From Atkinsonella hypoxylon (taxonomy: Eukaryota; Ascomycota; Sordariomycetes; Hypocreales; Clavicipitaceae), in the NCBI GenBank assembly GCA_000729835.1, contig JFHB01000241.1:1-43252 (forward strand): a stretch of 43,252 bases of DNA, read 5' to 3'. Numbering within the stretch: position 1 is the stretch's first letter; every line of letters starts with the position of its first letter. Under the pieces are notes generated by a model, which saw nothing but the letters and a program-made list of their open reading frames with translations, was not told the origin of the DNA and ran no database searches. A program made the translations under genes and the position numbers. This document shows, in pieces, positions 32,717 to 43,252 of this stretch.

Positions 32717-33143
32717 TTACAGGGCAATAGCGCCCTTTCGATTCTCTCGCACATGAATAAGTCCTTGGATTCCGCAGAAGACGAAGAAAGCCTGGGTCGA
32801 TGTTAGCAAGTGTTCGTCAGATTGATTCGAACCGCCCTATGCGAAACGAAGGCGTAACAACTTACCGTATAGACTATGACAGCTGTGAAAATGGTTCCAG
32901 CCACTGCTTTGCCTTCTTGGGGACTTGGATCGTTGATCCCGCCAACGAACTCCTCATGGCCGCTTCGGTATAGAACGGCGAGGACACTGAGAATCACGAT
33001 GGCAAAGACCGAAATGACGGTGCTAGAATCAAACTTCTATATTAGCATACATGAAGACAATGGGACCATTGCGAAGGGCGATGACTCATTTCCAGGAGAA
33101 CATACCACGACCAAGCGTGCATAGCACTGACAACGGGCTTCAT
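32717..33143 (-). CDS. V-ATPase Vo subunit f (YPR170W-B / RNASEK type)
   Basis: Minus-strand model 33143-33106, 33022-32866, 32791-32717; 89 residues in three exons. The protein begins MKPVVSAMHAWSCTVISVFA, has TM1 (SVFAIVILSVLAVLY), a lumenal loop with HEEFVGGINDP, TM2 (AGTIFTAVIVYTAFFVFCGI) and a short basic tail. This pattern, including start MxPVVS, the GINDP loop and FFVFCG, matches the small yeast V-ATPase subunit f encoded by YPR170W-B, whose animal counterpart is RNASEK. It would sit in the proton-conducting Vo ring sector of the vacuolar membrane. The first exon is only 38 nt. Both joins restore the family sequence exactly, so the model is firm despite its size. Confidence 0.9.
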
Positions 33144-34972
33144 GTTGGCAGAAAAGCGACGCAGGTCTATGTAGAATATTGCAAAAGGTAGAATAGCGCG
33201 GATCACAGGCTCGAGGGCACTGCGGCAGATGCTGCTCTTGGGGTCGATGGATGAATGGACTGCTGTGATGACGCCGAGCACTGCGCATTGAGAAGGCGTC
33301 TGCCTAAGTGACGAGGCGAAAGCTTATCCACACCCACATCAGTCTGTCGAGCTATCAGCCACAGCTATGTGATTGCGCCACAATTCACCCTTCGCTGCGC
33401 CACATCTTCTACACTTGGCACCAAGTGTTAATAGAGGCCTTCGACGTGACAATGTGTACCATGCCGCGAAGATATTATAATCCTCGCGTCGAAGATCGCG
33501 TCGGAGATCGCGTTCAAGGTAACCCTTTTAATGAGCTGCTTCCGCTAAAAACTTCGTACCATCTACCCCTCATCTGCATCTGCACCTGCTGTGGACGACT
33601 ACCTGTGGCATTCTGTCCGACGAGCCTTCTTCGCCACCTTAGTGCCACCGCCTGGAAAAAATTTCAAAACACGTGCAGCAATGACGAATTCTAGCTAAAT
33701 CAATTTTCTTAATGTACTCCGTAGTTGGTGTCTTCTATAATGGTGTGGCGGTAGCCCCGAGAAGAACAAGACGGGTTCGAGTGGAATCAGGTTGATGCGG
33801 GTGTGAAACGAGCTAGCAATGAGCGTCGGTCTACAGGATACGGACGGCAATCAAAAATTTTCCGGAAAGAGGACAGCCCATCGTTTTATTTAGCTCAGCA
33901 AAGCGCTTAGGTCAGTCGGTAGTTATGCGCGCAGATTATGAAACACCAGACAACCCCACACAGCCTTGCGACCGTCCAACCCCCCCCCCCCCACCGGAGT
34001 CAGCACCAAGGGATTGATTGCATTACTTATCTGGTGCTTGTTGGGGGGGGGGGGAGGAAGGAAGGGGCGATTTTGTTTCGCCAACGATTCGCCAATGAGC
34101 CAGAATCTCGTTGGATTGTCACACGTCGGTTCGATTGTAGAAAGCGTGCCTCTGAGGACTTGGCTCAACCAAAGTCACCAACGACAAGCGTCTCACCAAT
34201 CGACCCCTAAGCCTAGGTTGGATCCCAGGTGTTTGGAAAAGTGCCATCATGTGTGCTCCGTCATGGCTGCCGTCCAGCCGCCGTGAGCCACAGAACGAAT
34301 CGAACAGCAAGTCACAATTCGTCGAGAGGGCTGGCAATGCTGCGAACTTGGGTTGCGCAGCTCGCTGGGTCGACCACAGCCGTTTACCAGACACCATGCC
34401 TCTGGGCCCTTGGATCGTTTTGAAAACATGTGAGGAATTGTAAAGACTCCCTTTCTCACCAACTCTTGAAGCGAAACGAAATGACTCCGTGTGTATCCAG
34501 GAGTTGTTTGTCGTATGCAATTCAACTCGTCCGAGCTTCAGCACAAACGTTCAGCCCAGGATAAAACGGTAGCTGAGGGCTGTGCTCCATTTCTTGCATG
34601 CAATCTGTGCTCATTTTATAAACAGGATGCATTGTCTTGCTTCCTTTTAATATTAATAACGGGATCCCTCCTCCTGCCTTATTTCTCGTTTCTACTTTTC
34701 GTCTTATTGTGTTTGTGGAAATCCGTTTCATTCCTCTTCGTTGTCTTTTACATTCCTCGTATACTTGCATCTTTCCCAGAGTCAACTCGACATCTAACTC
34801 AGTCCTGCAAAATTCAGATTTGACTTGTCTCTATCAAAGCAAAAGGGCTTTCATAGGACTCCGTGGCTTTCTTTTCTACTTAGTGGGCGCGACAACAACA
34901 CGACGGGAATAATTACCACACCCTACAACGGTTCAGGAATCAATATAGGCGTGTCTTCGTGCCAAACGCATC
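33144..34972. other. Divergent intergenic region
   Basis: 1.8 kb between the V-ATPase subunit f gene (minus) and the superoxide dismutase gene (plus). It holds TACTCCGTA (33715-33723), facing C and G homopolymers (33980-33992, 34043-34054), and a CT-rich stretch from about 34630 that is the likely dismutase leader. Open frames here (e.g. 33308-33694, 34119-34544) are not recognisable as proteins. Confidence 0.5.
33980..34054. repeat. C13 / G12 inverted homopolymers with flanking AGCACC/GGTGCT
   Basis: A run of 13 C (33980-33992) faces a run of 12 G (34043-34054), with AGCACC and GGTGCT pairing inside. The two could form an imperfect stem, and the G-run could form quadruplex structures. The runs may also be length-unstable or sequencing-sensitive. 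Confidence 0.7.
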
Positions 34973-35818
34973 ATGCGCTGCACAGCTTCACTCGCAGTCC
35001 TCGCGGCAGCCGACACAGCTTTTGCCATCGGGAATGCTTCGATCGTTACTGGCAACCCTACCGACGTCATCTACACAGCAACTCTTCCAGGACAGCCCTT
35101 TAGAAACGTGCCCGGGCTCGATGGCAATATCAGAGGATTCATCTCTGCACATGCACCCCCTGATGGTGTCGGTGTGCGGTTTACAGTCAGATTCGAGAAC
35201 TTGCCGAAGACGGGCGGCCCATTTGGTACGTCACAAAGTCAAGAAAAGAAAACTCTCTCGCATATGTTGGATATCTTCCTTGGAACAAAAGCTAACTCCA
35301 TGGCAGCTTACCATTTGCATGTTAACAGAGCAATTGATGGAAACTGCACTGCAACTGGTGCTCATCTTGATCCTACCGATCGCGGCGAGCAGCCACCATG
35401 TGACCCTAGCCAACTGTCAACTTGCCAAGTAGGAGATCTGGCGGGCAAGTACGGCAAAATAAAGAGCGACCCTTTCATGGCCGAATATGTCGACCAATTC
35501 GCGTCGTTGCGAGAAGGGGATCCCGCATTCTTCGGACAGCGGTCATTTGTCATCCACCTCGCCAACAGCACTCGTGTTACATGTGCGGACTTTGTCAAAA
35601 ACCGGCCTGTAGTCCATAATGCCTCGTCCGCAAATAGAAATTCCACATCTACCTTTTCGGGAAACACGACTGCAACATTACCTCCAACTGTAACGGGGAC
35701 GACTGGAAACTATACAATGCCGATACCAACTGTGACACTTGCCGGAGCTAGTGCTGTGGCTCCTGGGTTGATAACTTGCTGGGCGATTGTGATGGTATTG
35801 CTTCTTGGCGTTCTATGA
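34973..35818 (+). CDS. Secreted, probably GPI-anchored Cu-only superoxide dismutase-like protein
   Basis: Model 34973-35225, 35307-35818; 254 residues. A signal peptide (MRCTASLAVLAAADTAFA) and a hydrophobic C-terminus after a Ser/Thr/Asn-rich stretch (ANRNSTSTFSGNTTATLPPT) suggest a GPI-anchored wall protein. Splicing joins GGPF to AYHLHVN and so creates the Cu site: His87, His89, His104 (TGAHLDP) and His168 (FVIHLANSTRVTC), with the catalytic-Arg position at 174. Cys98, Cys116, Cys124 and Cys177 are available for disulphides. The Zn-site histidines of normal Cu/Zn SOD are missing (Gln113 and Gln125 lie in the region where they are expected; Asp128 remains), as in fungal Cu-only SODs such as Candida Sod5, which scavenge extracellular superoxide. 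The 81-nt intron is a multiple of three with no stop. Confidence 0.9.
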   Translation: MRCTASLAVLAAADTAFAIGNASIVTGNPTDVIYTATLPGQPFRNVPGLDGNIRGFISAHAPPDGVGVRFTVRFENLPKTGGPFGTSQSQEKKTLSHMLDIFLGTKANSMAAYHLHVNRAIDGNCTATGAHLDPTDRGEQPPCDPSQLSTCQVGDLAGKYGKIKSDPFMAEYVDQFASLREGDPAFFGQRSFVIHLANSTRVTCADFVKNRPVVHNASSANRNSTSTFSGNTTATLPPTVTGTTGNYTMPIPTVTLAGASAVAPGLITCWAIVMVLLLGVL

Positions 35819-36394
35819 TGAAGCACTAGTCTCCTGTTTCATCTTGTCTTAAGTTAATAGACTTATGTAATGTTTTATGAGACGAACAATCTTTACACAT
35901 GTTCTTAAGACCGTGCCGTAAGCACTTGCGGTGAAAGGATCAGGTGTACATAAGTCCAGTGAGAAAGGACGCGAAATTCTCGAGGCCCAAGCATGATCAC
36001 AAATGCGCTCGCGGTACATCGGGGCATAGACCGTCTTGATATGCTGCCGTCGGGGATATTGTTGAGGATGCACGTGATCTTGACCAGAGAATCTTGAAAT
36101 CTATCATGACCATCGTGCATTCCTCATGCTCATGTCGCCAGCAGGCGACTCATTCCTTCCCACTTCATGCACATTGGTCTAGCATTTCAATTCGATCCAT
36201 GGCTATTCATCGTCTCGGGACCAATAATCTCATCATCTGCACTATGTCGCCAACCGCATAGCAAAGCCCCCAGTTGCACACGGTAAGAGCAAACCGCGGA
36301 ATCGACTGGTAAATGAAGGACAGTTTTAACGACTTGAGTGAACCGCTGTGGGGAAGACTTTTCGCTCGTCTCGCTCGGAATTTTTACTTCAAAC
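35819..36394. other. Intergenic region
   Basis: Spacer between the dismutase stop and the next plus-strand gene; holds the 3' UTR of one and the promoter of the other. No gene or notable repeat seen. Confidence 0.55.
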
Positions 36395-38534
36395 ATGGCC
36401 AAGGCAAAAGGAAAGTATTCTCAAAAGAGCAGCACGGCCGAAAACGGTACCTTGTCCTCGTTAAATGAATCGAATAATGCACAGGCTGAGTCTTCTACGC
36501 AACTTGGGTCGAAAACGGCCAAACTTAAGAAGACCCTCTCATCTGCCACTTCCAGCTCGTTGGTCATATCACGAAATAAGTGAGTAGGCAAAGGAGAAGG
36601 CTTCACGCCTGGCTAGGCTGCCAAGAACGAGCAAATACAATTGTCCGGACTAGGAAGCGCATCGCTAATATTTTGTTTTCGCCTCTAGGCATTGGCGCTA
36701 CATATCATCTTTCCATGGAGCCTGGCTTCAGCTGCCGATTGAGATTGTAGAAATTGTGGCCAATCTGAACTACAGCACGCCGCGGCCCCGTCCCATGGAC
36801 CCTGCTGTCGTTTTTGATGTTCTCAAGGTGCGCAAGAACGTGGACGAAGCCACGGCGTTAGCCGTCGGCGCTGCCAACGACGTTGCTTCATCTACGCTGG
36901 TCAACGTCAACAGCGGGCTTCCGCATCCGAACGCTCTCGGCCACGGGGCGAAGCTAAGCAAAGAGCGAAAGCAGCGCATGCGAGAGCTCTCGTGCCAGAA
37001 GCTCGCTCGAGCCTATCGGCTAGACGAGATCGCATGCAGCGTGGTCACGATGCAAGGAACGTCTGCTTTGGAAGCCGTCGGCGGTCTAGTATTGCAGCGC
37101 AAACGGGACAATCTGGATGCCAAATACTGCCACTTCTTTCTCGAAAAGATCCCCTCTCGCCAACTGGTCGCGAGCACTAGTCTGGAGCCGTTGACAGAAA
37201 TCATCGCCTCAGGCCACGCGCAGATAGAGGCGCTGCGAACCAGGGCCACCGTGAAGATATTCCAGGATGACTTTGATGGGGCAATCGAGGACCTTACCGA
37301 GGGACTCAGGCTATCTCGGTGTCGCGAATTGGTCCATCCCTTTGACCCCAATGCTTCAAGTCGCCTGAATGCCGAAGCTAGACCAAAGTTCAGAAACCCG
37401 AGTAGTGTGCTGTCTGAAGATGAGCAGCCCACAGGCTTGGTAGAGCAGCTGCTGTTCCAGCGGGCCATGGTATATCTGACGCAAGCATGTCAGTTGGTCG
37501 ACAGCAGCTTCGCTCCTGCAGATCAAGAGGAAGGCCAAGAAATGACCAACGCGAGGCACGAATGCCGTAAGCATATCAAGTCGCTAGCGAAGCGAGCTCT
37601 CAAAGACTACATGTCATTCCTCTCTCACTTCGACTACTCTCCAAACTTGCCCAAGCTGTTCATGACAGAGTTCCACAGGGACATTGCCATCGCGGCCAAG
37701 CAAGCTAAATCATCAACCAGCTATAGTACCCTTAGCCACGACCACATCATCTACAACGTTACCGAGCTATTTGCGCCAACTCACCCTCCCCATCTCCCCG
37801 TGTATCCTCCCCCTGCTCCATCCTCCTCATCCGATAACGAGACAATGGGCTCGGGAAACGACACCACTACTCGAGAACTCGTCACATATCATCCACTCCT
37901 CACAGAAGCACTTCACGCTACGCTCCTGTGCCACTGCCTTGTCCAGACATCAATCAAGGAACTCCAACGTCACGCCAACATAGTAGCTCGCCTCGTGCGC
38001 TTATGCGACGGGGATCCCATCTTCCGCGAGAGCAGATCGGCCGCCCGAACGGATTGGGTGGAAACGCTCCGCCGCACAGACAACTGGATAAACCTCAGCG
38101 ACACCTGGGAAGTCCTGTGTGCGCCAGAGTCCCGAGCCGAGCAACAGGCCGATCCTTTCTCCGCCGCCGCGGCCTCTCTGCTACAACGTGATGGTTCACC
38201 CTCGCTAGCGCCAGGTGCTAAACCCCAGCCCACTCCCGCACCTCCCAAGACAAATCCTTTTCCGTTCGGAGGGCCTGTTCCCTCCGGCACGACAGAGTTC
38301 AAGACGAGCTATGAATCCTCAACGCCTCACGGCCGTCTTCCAGATGATTCAAAGGATTACCCTTACATCACGGAGCGAGCGATCGCCATTTCCCGCTGGG
38401 TCCGCGACGCACCCACCGTAACTGGCATGTCGAAGGGCAAGAAGAGATCCAAGAAGGCCAGCGCCAAGGACAAGGACAATGAAGTAACTCATGCCATGGA
38501 TGGCATGACGCTGGACAAACGTGCAGACCAGTAG
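36395..38534 (+). CDS. Conserved fungal protein of unknown function, possible TPR-like repeats
   Basis: Model 36395-36579, 36689-38534; 676 residues. ATG 36395 is in a good context (AAACATGGCC). Exon 1 encodes a Lys/Ser-rich low-complexity head; the intron join gives KHWRYISSFHGAWLQLPIEI followed by VEIVANLNY. The body is alpha-helical with a GAIEDLTEGLRL segment resembling one TPR helix pair (about residues 250-280), and a later Pro/Ser-rich region (PTPAPPKTNPFPFGGPVPSG) precedes a Lys-rich tail (KGKKRSKKASAKDKD) that could be a nuclear signal. I recognise the type as a widespread, unstudied protein of filamentous ascomycetes but cannot assign a function. It converges on the transcription factor gene. 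Confidence 0.82.
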
Positions 38535-38956
38535 TCCTTAATCCTGTACAGCTTATTCTGTACTGCGAACGCTTCTCTAGCGAAGAGTATAATATCTCGT
38601 ATGAGGATGCAAAAGCTCAAGGAATAGTCACATGGTGTACATTAACAGCTTTAGAGGAGAGTACGCCGCCACGCTACAACGCAGTCTTGGAGACTCAAGT
38701 CGCGTGAACAGTTCTTTAGAGAAAAATCGTCATTTTCATAATGGGGAATTTCATATCATGTGTCCATGATCTCAGTTATTCCGAAGATATGCACAAAATC
38801 CCATGTAGTGCGATAACGCTACCGCAGCTGAGAGATGCCCTTTACACCCATTATAATCAACATTGTTACGTCCAAAACAAAGATCAGATGAGTCCGGCAG
38901 AGCTACAGTACATACGCCTATGCCAAGTTCGTAGCTATCATAATGGCAATTGGGCC
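38535..38956. other. Convergent 3' intergenic region
   Basis: Spacer between two facing stop codons, likely 3' UTRs. The plus-strand open frame at 38741-39304 runs antisense into the transcription factor's last exon and is judged a shadow. Confidence 0.6.
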
Positions 38957-41914
38957 TTAGTGCCACCGTACATCCGCCATATTATTGCCCGCATTCAAAA
39001 AAGCATCAATGTCGCCTACACCTTGCGTTTCCAAAGCGTTCATGAGTTCCATTTGCTGAGACTGGGTGAGACTGCCTTGTCTGCCTTGGACGAAGCCATA
39101 TGGGCCGTGGGCGTCAAAGTCAGCCGCTATGTGTTGGAGACCGCCCAACGTTGCTGTGGGATTCTCGGCAAAAGTATGAGGTATAACATCGTTAAAGAAG
39201 TTGCTGCTCATTTGGCCAAAGTTGTAAGGCGAGATGAAGGGTGCGGGCGGAGAGAACCAATCGGCTGCGGAAGAGGTGACTGGAAGCGGTCGCTGAGGTA
39301 CTGATGGCCTTGTTGCAGTAAAACTTGGCACCACTTGAGCAGTCGGCGCGGCTGTGGGCGGCGACATGTGGTCTTGCATAGGAACCACTCGAGGAGCCGA
39401 GGATGGCCCTGACAATGTAGAAGGGTGTAGTGACATGTTGGGAGGCGACAAGGTTGTGTTGGAGGCGGCGGTGACCGGTATTGTGCCGGTTTGAATCGAG
39501 CCTGGCGGTGTTGGAGCCTGCGACGAGCTTTGATGGATCGAAGATGTCGTAGTGTGATCTGGGCTTGTGGTTGCTGCAGGTGCAACAGCGGCCCCATGTA
39601 ACATGTCCTCTGGTGCCCCCTCAGGTGGGAAATACGAAAATCTTCTTCCAGTTGAATCCGTCGCCGGGCTGCAAAAGATGGAATTGGATCGAAACGTTGG
39701 TTGAGGTGGTAAGTAATTTGAATCAAAGGTATAAGCGTTCATGGACTCGGGCGGTGAGTCGAAAACAAATCCAAATTGTGGCGGATTCAAGTAGGAAAGC
39801 TGGTTTCCATGGTGAACATAGCTCTCAGGCGATGATTGTGCCTCGGTGGCGGATGAAGGACTGGCAAAGGAGAACGTAGGTTGTTGACTATCGGGACTTC
39901 TGTCGTAGCTTTGTAAGCACGCCTTAGAAATGACCGAGTATAATTGAGAAGTGTATCCTGTGCCTGGCCACCGTTCAACGCATTCATCTAAACATGACAG
40001 GGCTTTGTTGACTAACTCCTCGGTCTCCTGTTTAGGATGAGCTTGTCGTATATCTGCAAACGATGTAGACCAAAGCAAAACATTTAGGCTCGACGTGAGC
40101 ATGACGAGGGACAACCAGTTTATGCTAACGAGACCACTGCCAATTTGTTTCTGCATTACGTCAATCACAAACTTGGAGCTTTCGAAGCAAATGTTGGCGG
40201 CGTTGATGGAAGGCTGTGGGATCTGCGGACAAGGTCGATACAAAACGATGCGCCCGTGGTGATACAAGCAGGATAGCCTTACAACTCGGGGATTAGCTCC
40301 AGACATTGACGAAGACGTCTTGCGGACATACCATGAATGACTCCAATGTATACTTGGAGGGGTACTGTCTAACCACGCCTGCAGCTTCGTATCCATATCG
40401 CTAAACCAAGGGCTCGAATCATCATTCGGCTCTGATCGCTTTTGTTCATATAACGTTCTTCTAATTTCTTCTAGTATTTCTCTTGATTTGAACACTTGAA
40501 TGGCGACGCATTTCCGTTCACTCTTCGGACCTGCACCGATTCCGTTGGATGTTATATACTCATCGTCAACGTCTGAGAAGAAGGCTATATCCAGTTTGTC
40601 ATTTCGGGTTGCAAAGCTGCTGGGCCGGCCCATGTAATAAGAAAGTCCAAAGTCCATCATTGCCACAATCCAAACGAGGCGTCGGCGCATATCAATTGTT
40701 TGGGGATCTGTGTTGTAGCCTGCCGCAATATTCTTCTCGTCTGTCAAGCCTTCTTGTTGACATATCCGGGTTGCAAGGCCGATGACATAGTAAACCGGTG
40801 TTCTTGTTGGCGTAAGAAGGGAGTAATGTCCAATTAGAATGAGACACTGCAGAGTTTTCAAGTCTTTTGGTCGTATGAGGACTTCTGCGTGCTGCATAGC
40901 CGATAGGTAATAGCTATCTGCCAGGCCGGCGTACTGCAGATCAAATTTTTGGAGTGCAATGGCAATGACCATGCGAAGAACAAAGTTCTTGTATGGGTCC
41001 TCATCCCCACGATAGACTGCTTCCAGATCGTCCTGGAAGTTTTTCTCATGCAAAACGGGCCAGAACAATTGACCTAGAAATGGGAGTCCAGTGTCAGGTT
41101 GTGTTTAGTCATATGGCGCCTTTTCGATGCAAATATCTTACCTTTTTGGTTGTACAGTTCAACGAGCTTGTCCATGGTGGCACGAGTTGGCAGGCCCTCA
41201 GCAGGTCGTTCACTAAGCATAGGATAACTCTTTTTCCGACCATTCTGCGCACAAGTCACTTGAATGGACTGCATGCGATTTTGACCCCTCGCCCTGACTT
41301 CCGGAATGATGTCTGATATGCGACTCGAGGCTGTATACCTCTTGGCCTCCTCCATCAAAAGCCGTATCATAGCAATTCCACTACTGGGTCCTAAGTACGT
41401 GGAAGTTTCATCACCAGATTTTAGTCTGATCATCCCCCCTGGCCGCACAATATCCTCGGTAGTGAAAGGGTAGTCGCTGTCTTCATCTGTATATTGCGCA
41501 AGCTCGGCCTCCAAGGCGTGAACTTTATCCTGGAGTTTGACGACATAGCACCGATTGATCTTCTTACCCTTGGCCGTGTCAAGATACTCGCATGTAGAGC
41601 CGGATCTTTCGCATGGGAGACATCGAGGTAATGTCGGATCACAGCGGGTTTTACGCTGACGGAAGAAAGATTAGTATGAGTTTAGACGGGTTAAAGCAAG
41701 CCGAACGTTGAGAAAACGTGTGCATTGTGGGGAGACATACTTGACGACAGCGACAGCACGCTGTTAGCGTGTGAGCAACACGCTGGCCAGATCTGCCCGC
41801 TTCGAGTACATCTTCCTGCTGTCTTGCAGTTTTCTGATATTGAAGATGGTATGACTGGGCTGGGCGCGGCGGCACGGATCCAAGTCCTTGTCGGAAGATG
41901 TGGCCTGGGTCCAT
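38957..41914 (-). CDS. Zn2Cys6 fungal transcription factor
   Basis: Minus-strand model 41914-41741, 41655-41142, 41073-38957; 934 residues. The binuclear zinc cluster is split by intron 1: CCRCRQ ends exon 1 and RKTRCDPTLPRCLPCERSGSTC starts with exon 2, giving C-x2-C-x6-C-x6-C-x2-C-x6-C. A linker and short coiled coil (VKLQDKVHALEAELAQY) follow, then the conserved YLGPSSGIAMIRLLMEEAKR segment and the fungal middle-homology domain (from FWPVLHEKNF through the RRRLVWIVAMMDFGLSYYMGRP motif). The last ~280 residues are rich in Ser, Pro, Thr and Gln, typical of activation regions. Target genes are unknown. It is 23 kb from the phenolic cluster, so no regulatory link can be claimed. Confidence 0.93.
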
Positions 41915-43252
41915 GACTTACAGCAACAGATCGATCGCGAGACAATTGAACAGTTCTAATTGAGTTGGATGGATAGAATTTTAAGAGCGGGGGAGATGCT
42001 GGAAACCAAAGAGGGCCGACTCGGAAGGAGCGAACTATCACATGTGCCGGTGCGCTGTTTTTCGACAAGACTTCAGGTCCGCTGGTGGTCGGAACTGGAC
42101 TACTGATCAGATGGTCTTGGCAACGTAGTAGCTTCGCTCATGTCAAACAATATAAACATTCGGAGGCCATGGAAGCTTGGTTGTGCACACGCGATAAGGT
42201 ACGTCTGTAAAGGACAATGACACCGCAACGTGAGGACGAGGAAGCAGCCGGGACTGAAAAGGTTTATTCGCAATGGTCTAATAAAGACAAGCCAGGGCAG
42301 ACGACGGCGCAGGACCGCAACTTTTGACTTTGAAGCGGATTGGGTTGACTGAGCTGAGCATATGGCTCTGAGGATACAAGTCACGGCAACCAAGTAATTA
42401 CTAAGGGGCGGACGCGGTGCAATTGAAAGCGACAAGATGAGGTTGGTCAAAATGCTACAAGCTGCTGACAGCAGCCTAATACCTGAATTACCGCACGCAG
42501 AGTTCCAGCACTGGTACTGATTGTTATTAGTACTGATACATACTGGCACTGATACTGGTACTGATACCGATACTCGTACTGACGCTAACGCTAACCATTA
42601 CCCACAGGCGGAAGTGTGCGGAACACGGCTGCCTTTGGAAAGGACGACCGGGGGATTGAGACTATTACCATAGATGCTGATTGGCGGGAACACCAAGATG
42701 TCCCAGGCCTTAGCTTGCACGCGTTGCACTAACAGCCGAGCCGAGCTCCCAGGACCCAACCGAACTGGAGCTATGTATACCGTGGCGGGCCTAGGACCCT
42801 CAAGGTGGAGACAGTTTAATCCGATAGCAAAGGCCCTGAAATCGTAGAGTAACTACCGAACTAAACTGTCCCCACCGCACCTTGTCATTAATGGCCTTAT
42901 GGGGTCAACAATCGACACCCGCATGCATCTGGACCACGGACTTGTACATGCACTTGCCACTACATGCGCTTGCCGCGTTTTGTCCGCCTTGACACAGCCC
43001 GAATCCTGAGTCGAATCTCGGCTTTCCATGTCGCCCAATACCCTCTGCAGTTCTGAGTATTGCATACATGGTTTCGAGGAGCGTACGAGAAATGCAACAA
43101 GAAAACAGGGAGAGCATCGGCATGGTCCATGGTCCCTTGTCCCTGGTTCTTTTCTTTTCTTTTTCTATTAAAAAAAAAAAAAATGATGGCCATTGAGACT
43201 AGTAGGGCAGTGAGATATTAGAGTTTGGTGAGGGGTCGACGATAACTCCAGG
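41915..43252. other. Upstream region of the transcription factor to window end
   Basis: 1.3 kb without a supported gene. It contains a degenerate 6-bp repeat (42509-42597) and an A-run (43170-43182). The minus-strand frame at 42100-42549 (149 codons) has hydrophobic stretches but no recognisable family. The region may hold the promoter of the regulator and, at its end, that of a gene beyond the window. Confidence 0.5.
42509..42597. repeat. Degenerate hexamer repeat (TACTGA/TACTGG type)
   Basis: Successive variants of TACTGA, TACTGG, TACCGA and TACTCG follow one another over about 80 bp, ending in GACGCTAACGCTAACC. An imperfect microsatellite upstream of the transcription factor gene. Confidence 0.75.

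Noticed and set aside
38741..39304. 187-codon plus-strand ORF
   Set aside because: Lies mostly antisense to the coding 3' end of the Zn2Cys6 gene and shows no family features.
38957..41914. Zn2Cys6 factor as regulator of the phenolic cluster
   Set aside because: It is 23 kb away with several housekeeping genes in between; nothing in the sequence links them.
42100..42549. 149-codon minus-strand ORF near the window end
   Set aside because: Hydrophobic stretches but no family resemblance; lies next to a degenerate microsatellite.

Overview
This window is nuclear DNA of a filamentous ascomycete (Pezizomycotina). Genes lie on both strands, most are split by 48-97 nt GT...AG introns, and the deduced proteins are typical of moulds: a fungal 2,3-dihydroxybenzoate decarboxylase, an RTA1-like protein, a TRP/FLC-like channel, a Zn2Cys6 regulator and a GPI-type Cu-only superoxide dismutase. 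Dispersed CCTAGGT/CTACCTA palindromes between genes suggest a Sordariomycete, but the species cannot be read from the sequence. All splice models below were built by hand from donor and acceptor sites and reading-frame continuity; each closes to a whole number of codons.

Left third (1-15.8 kb): a run of genes that looks like a catabolic cluster for small phenolic acids. In order: an FAD monooxygenase of the salicylate-hydroxylase type (5' end outside the window), an intradiol ring-cleavage dioxygenase, a CaiB/BaiF CoA-transferase family protein, an alpha/beta hydrolase resembling 3-oxoadipate enol-lactonase, a SnoaL/NTF2-like small protein, a 2,3-dihydroxybenzoate decarboxylase, an RTA1-like membrane protein and an MFS sugar-porter-type transporter. 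Two enzymes (monooxygenase and decarboxylase) could each make catechol, from salicylate and from 2,3-dihydroxybenzoate; the dioxygenase would open the ring; the hydrolase and the CoA-transferase could act downstream. No muconate cycloisomerase, maleylacetate reductase or dedicated Zn2Cys6 regulator was seen inside the run.

Middle (16.6-25 kb): chorismate synthase, then a tRNA(Ile)-lysidine-synthetase (TilS)-like PP-loop protein. The two flanking intergenic regions (18.0-19.2 and 21.3-25.2 kb) hold transposon-like debris: a degenerate reading frame broken by TAG/TAA, an imperfect inverted repeat of about 500 bp with C/T differences between its arms, and most copies of a dispersed 9-mer, TACGGAATA.

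Right part (25-43 kb): housekeeping and cell-biology genes: a TRP/FLC-like channel, the Rab5 exchange factor Vps9 with its C-terminal CUE domain, the small V-ATPase Vo subunit f (YPR170W-B/RNASEK type), a secreted Cu-only superoxide dismutase, a conserved fungal protein of unknown function and a Zn2Cys6 transcription factor. No tRNA, rRNA, CRISPR or intact transposase was found.
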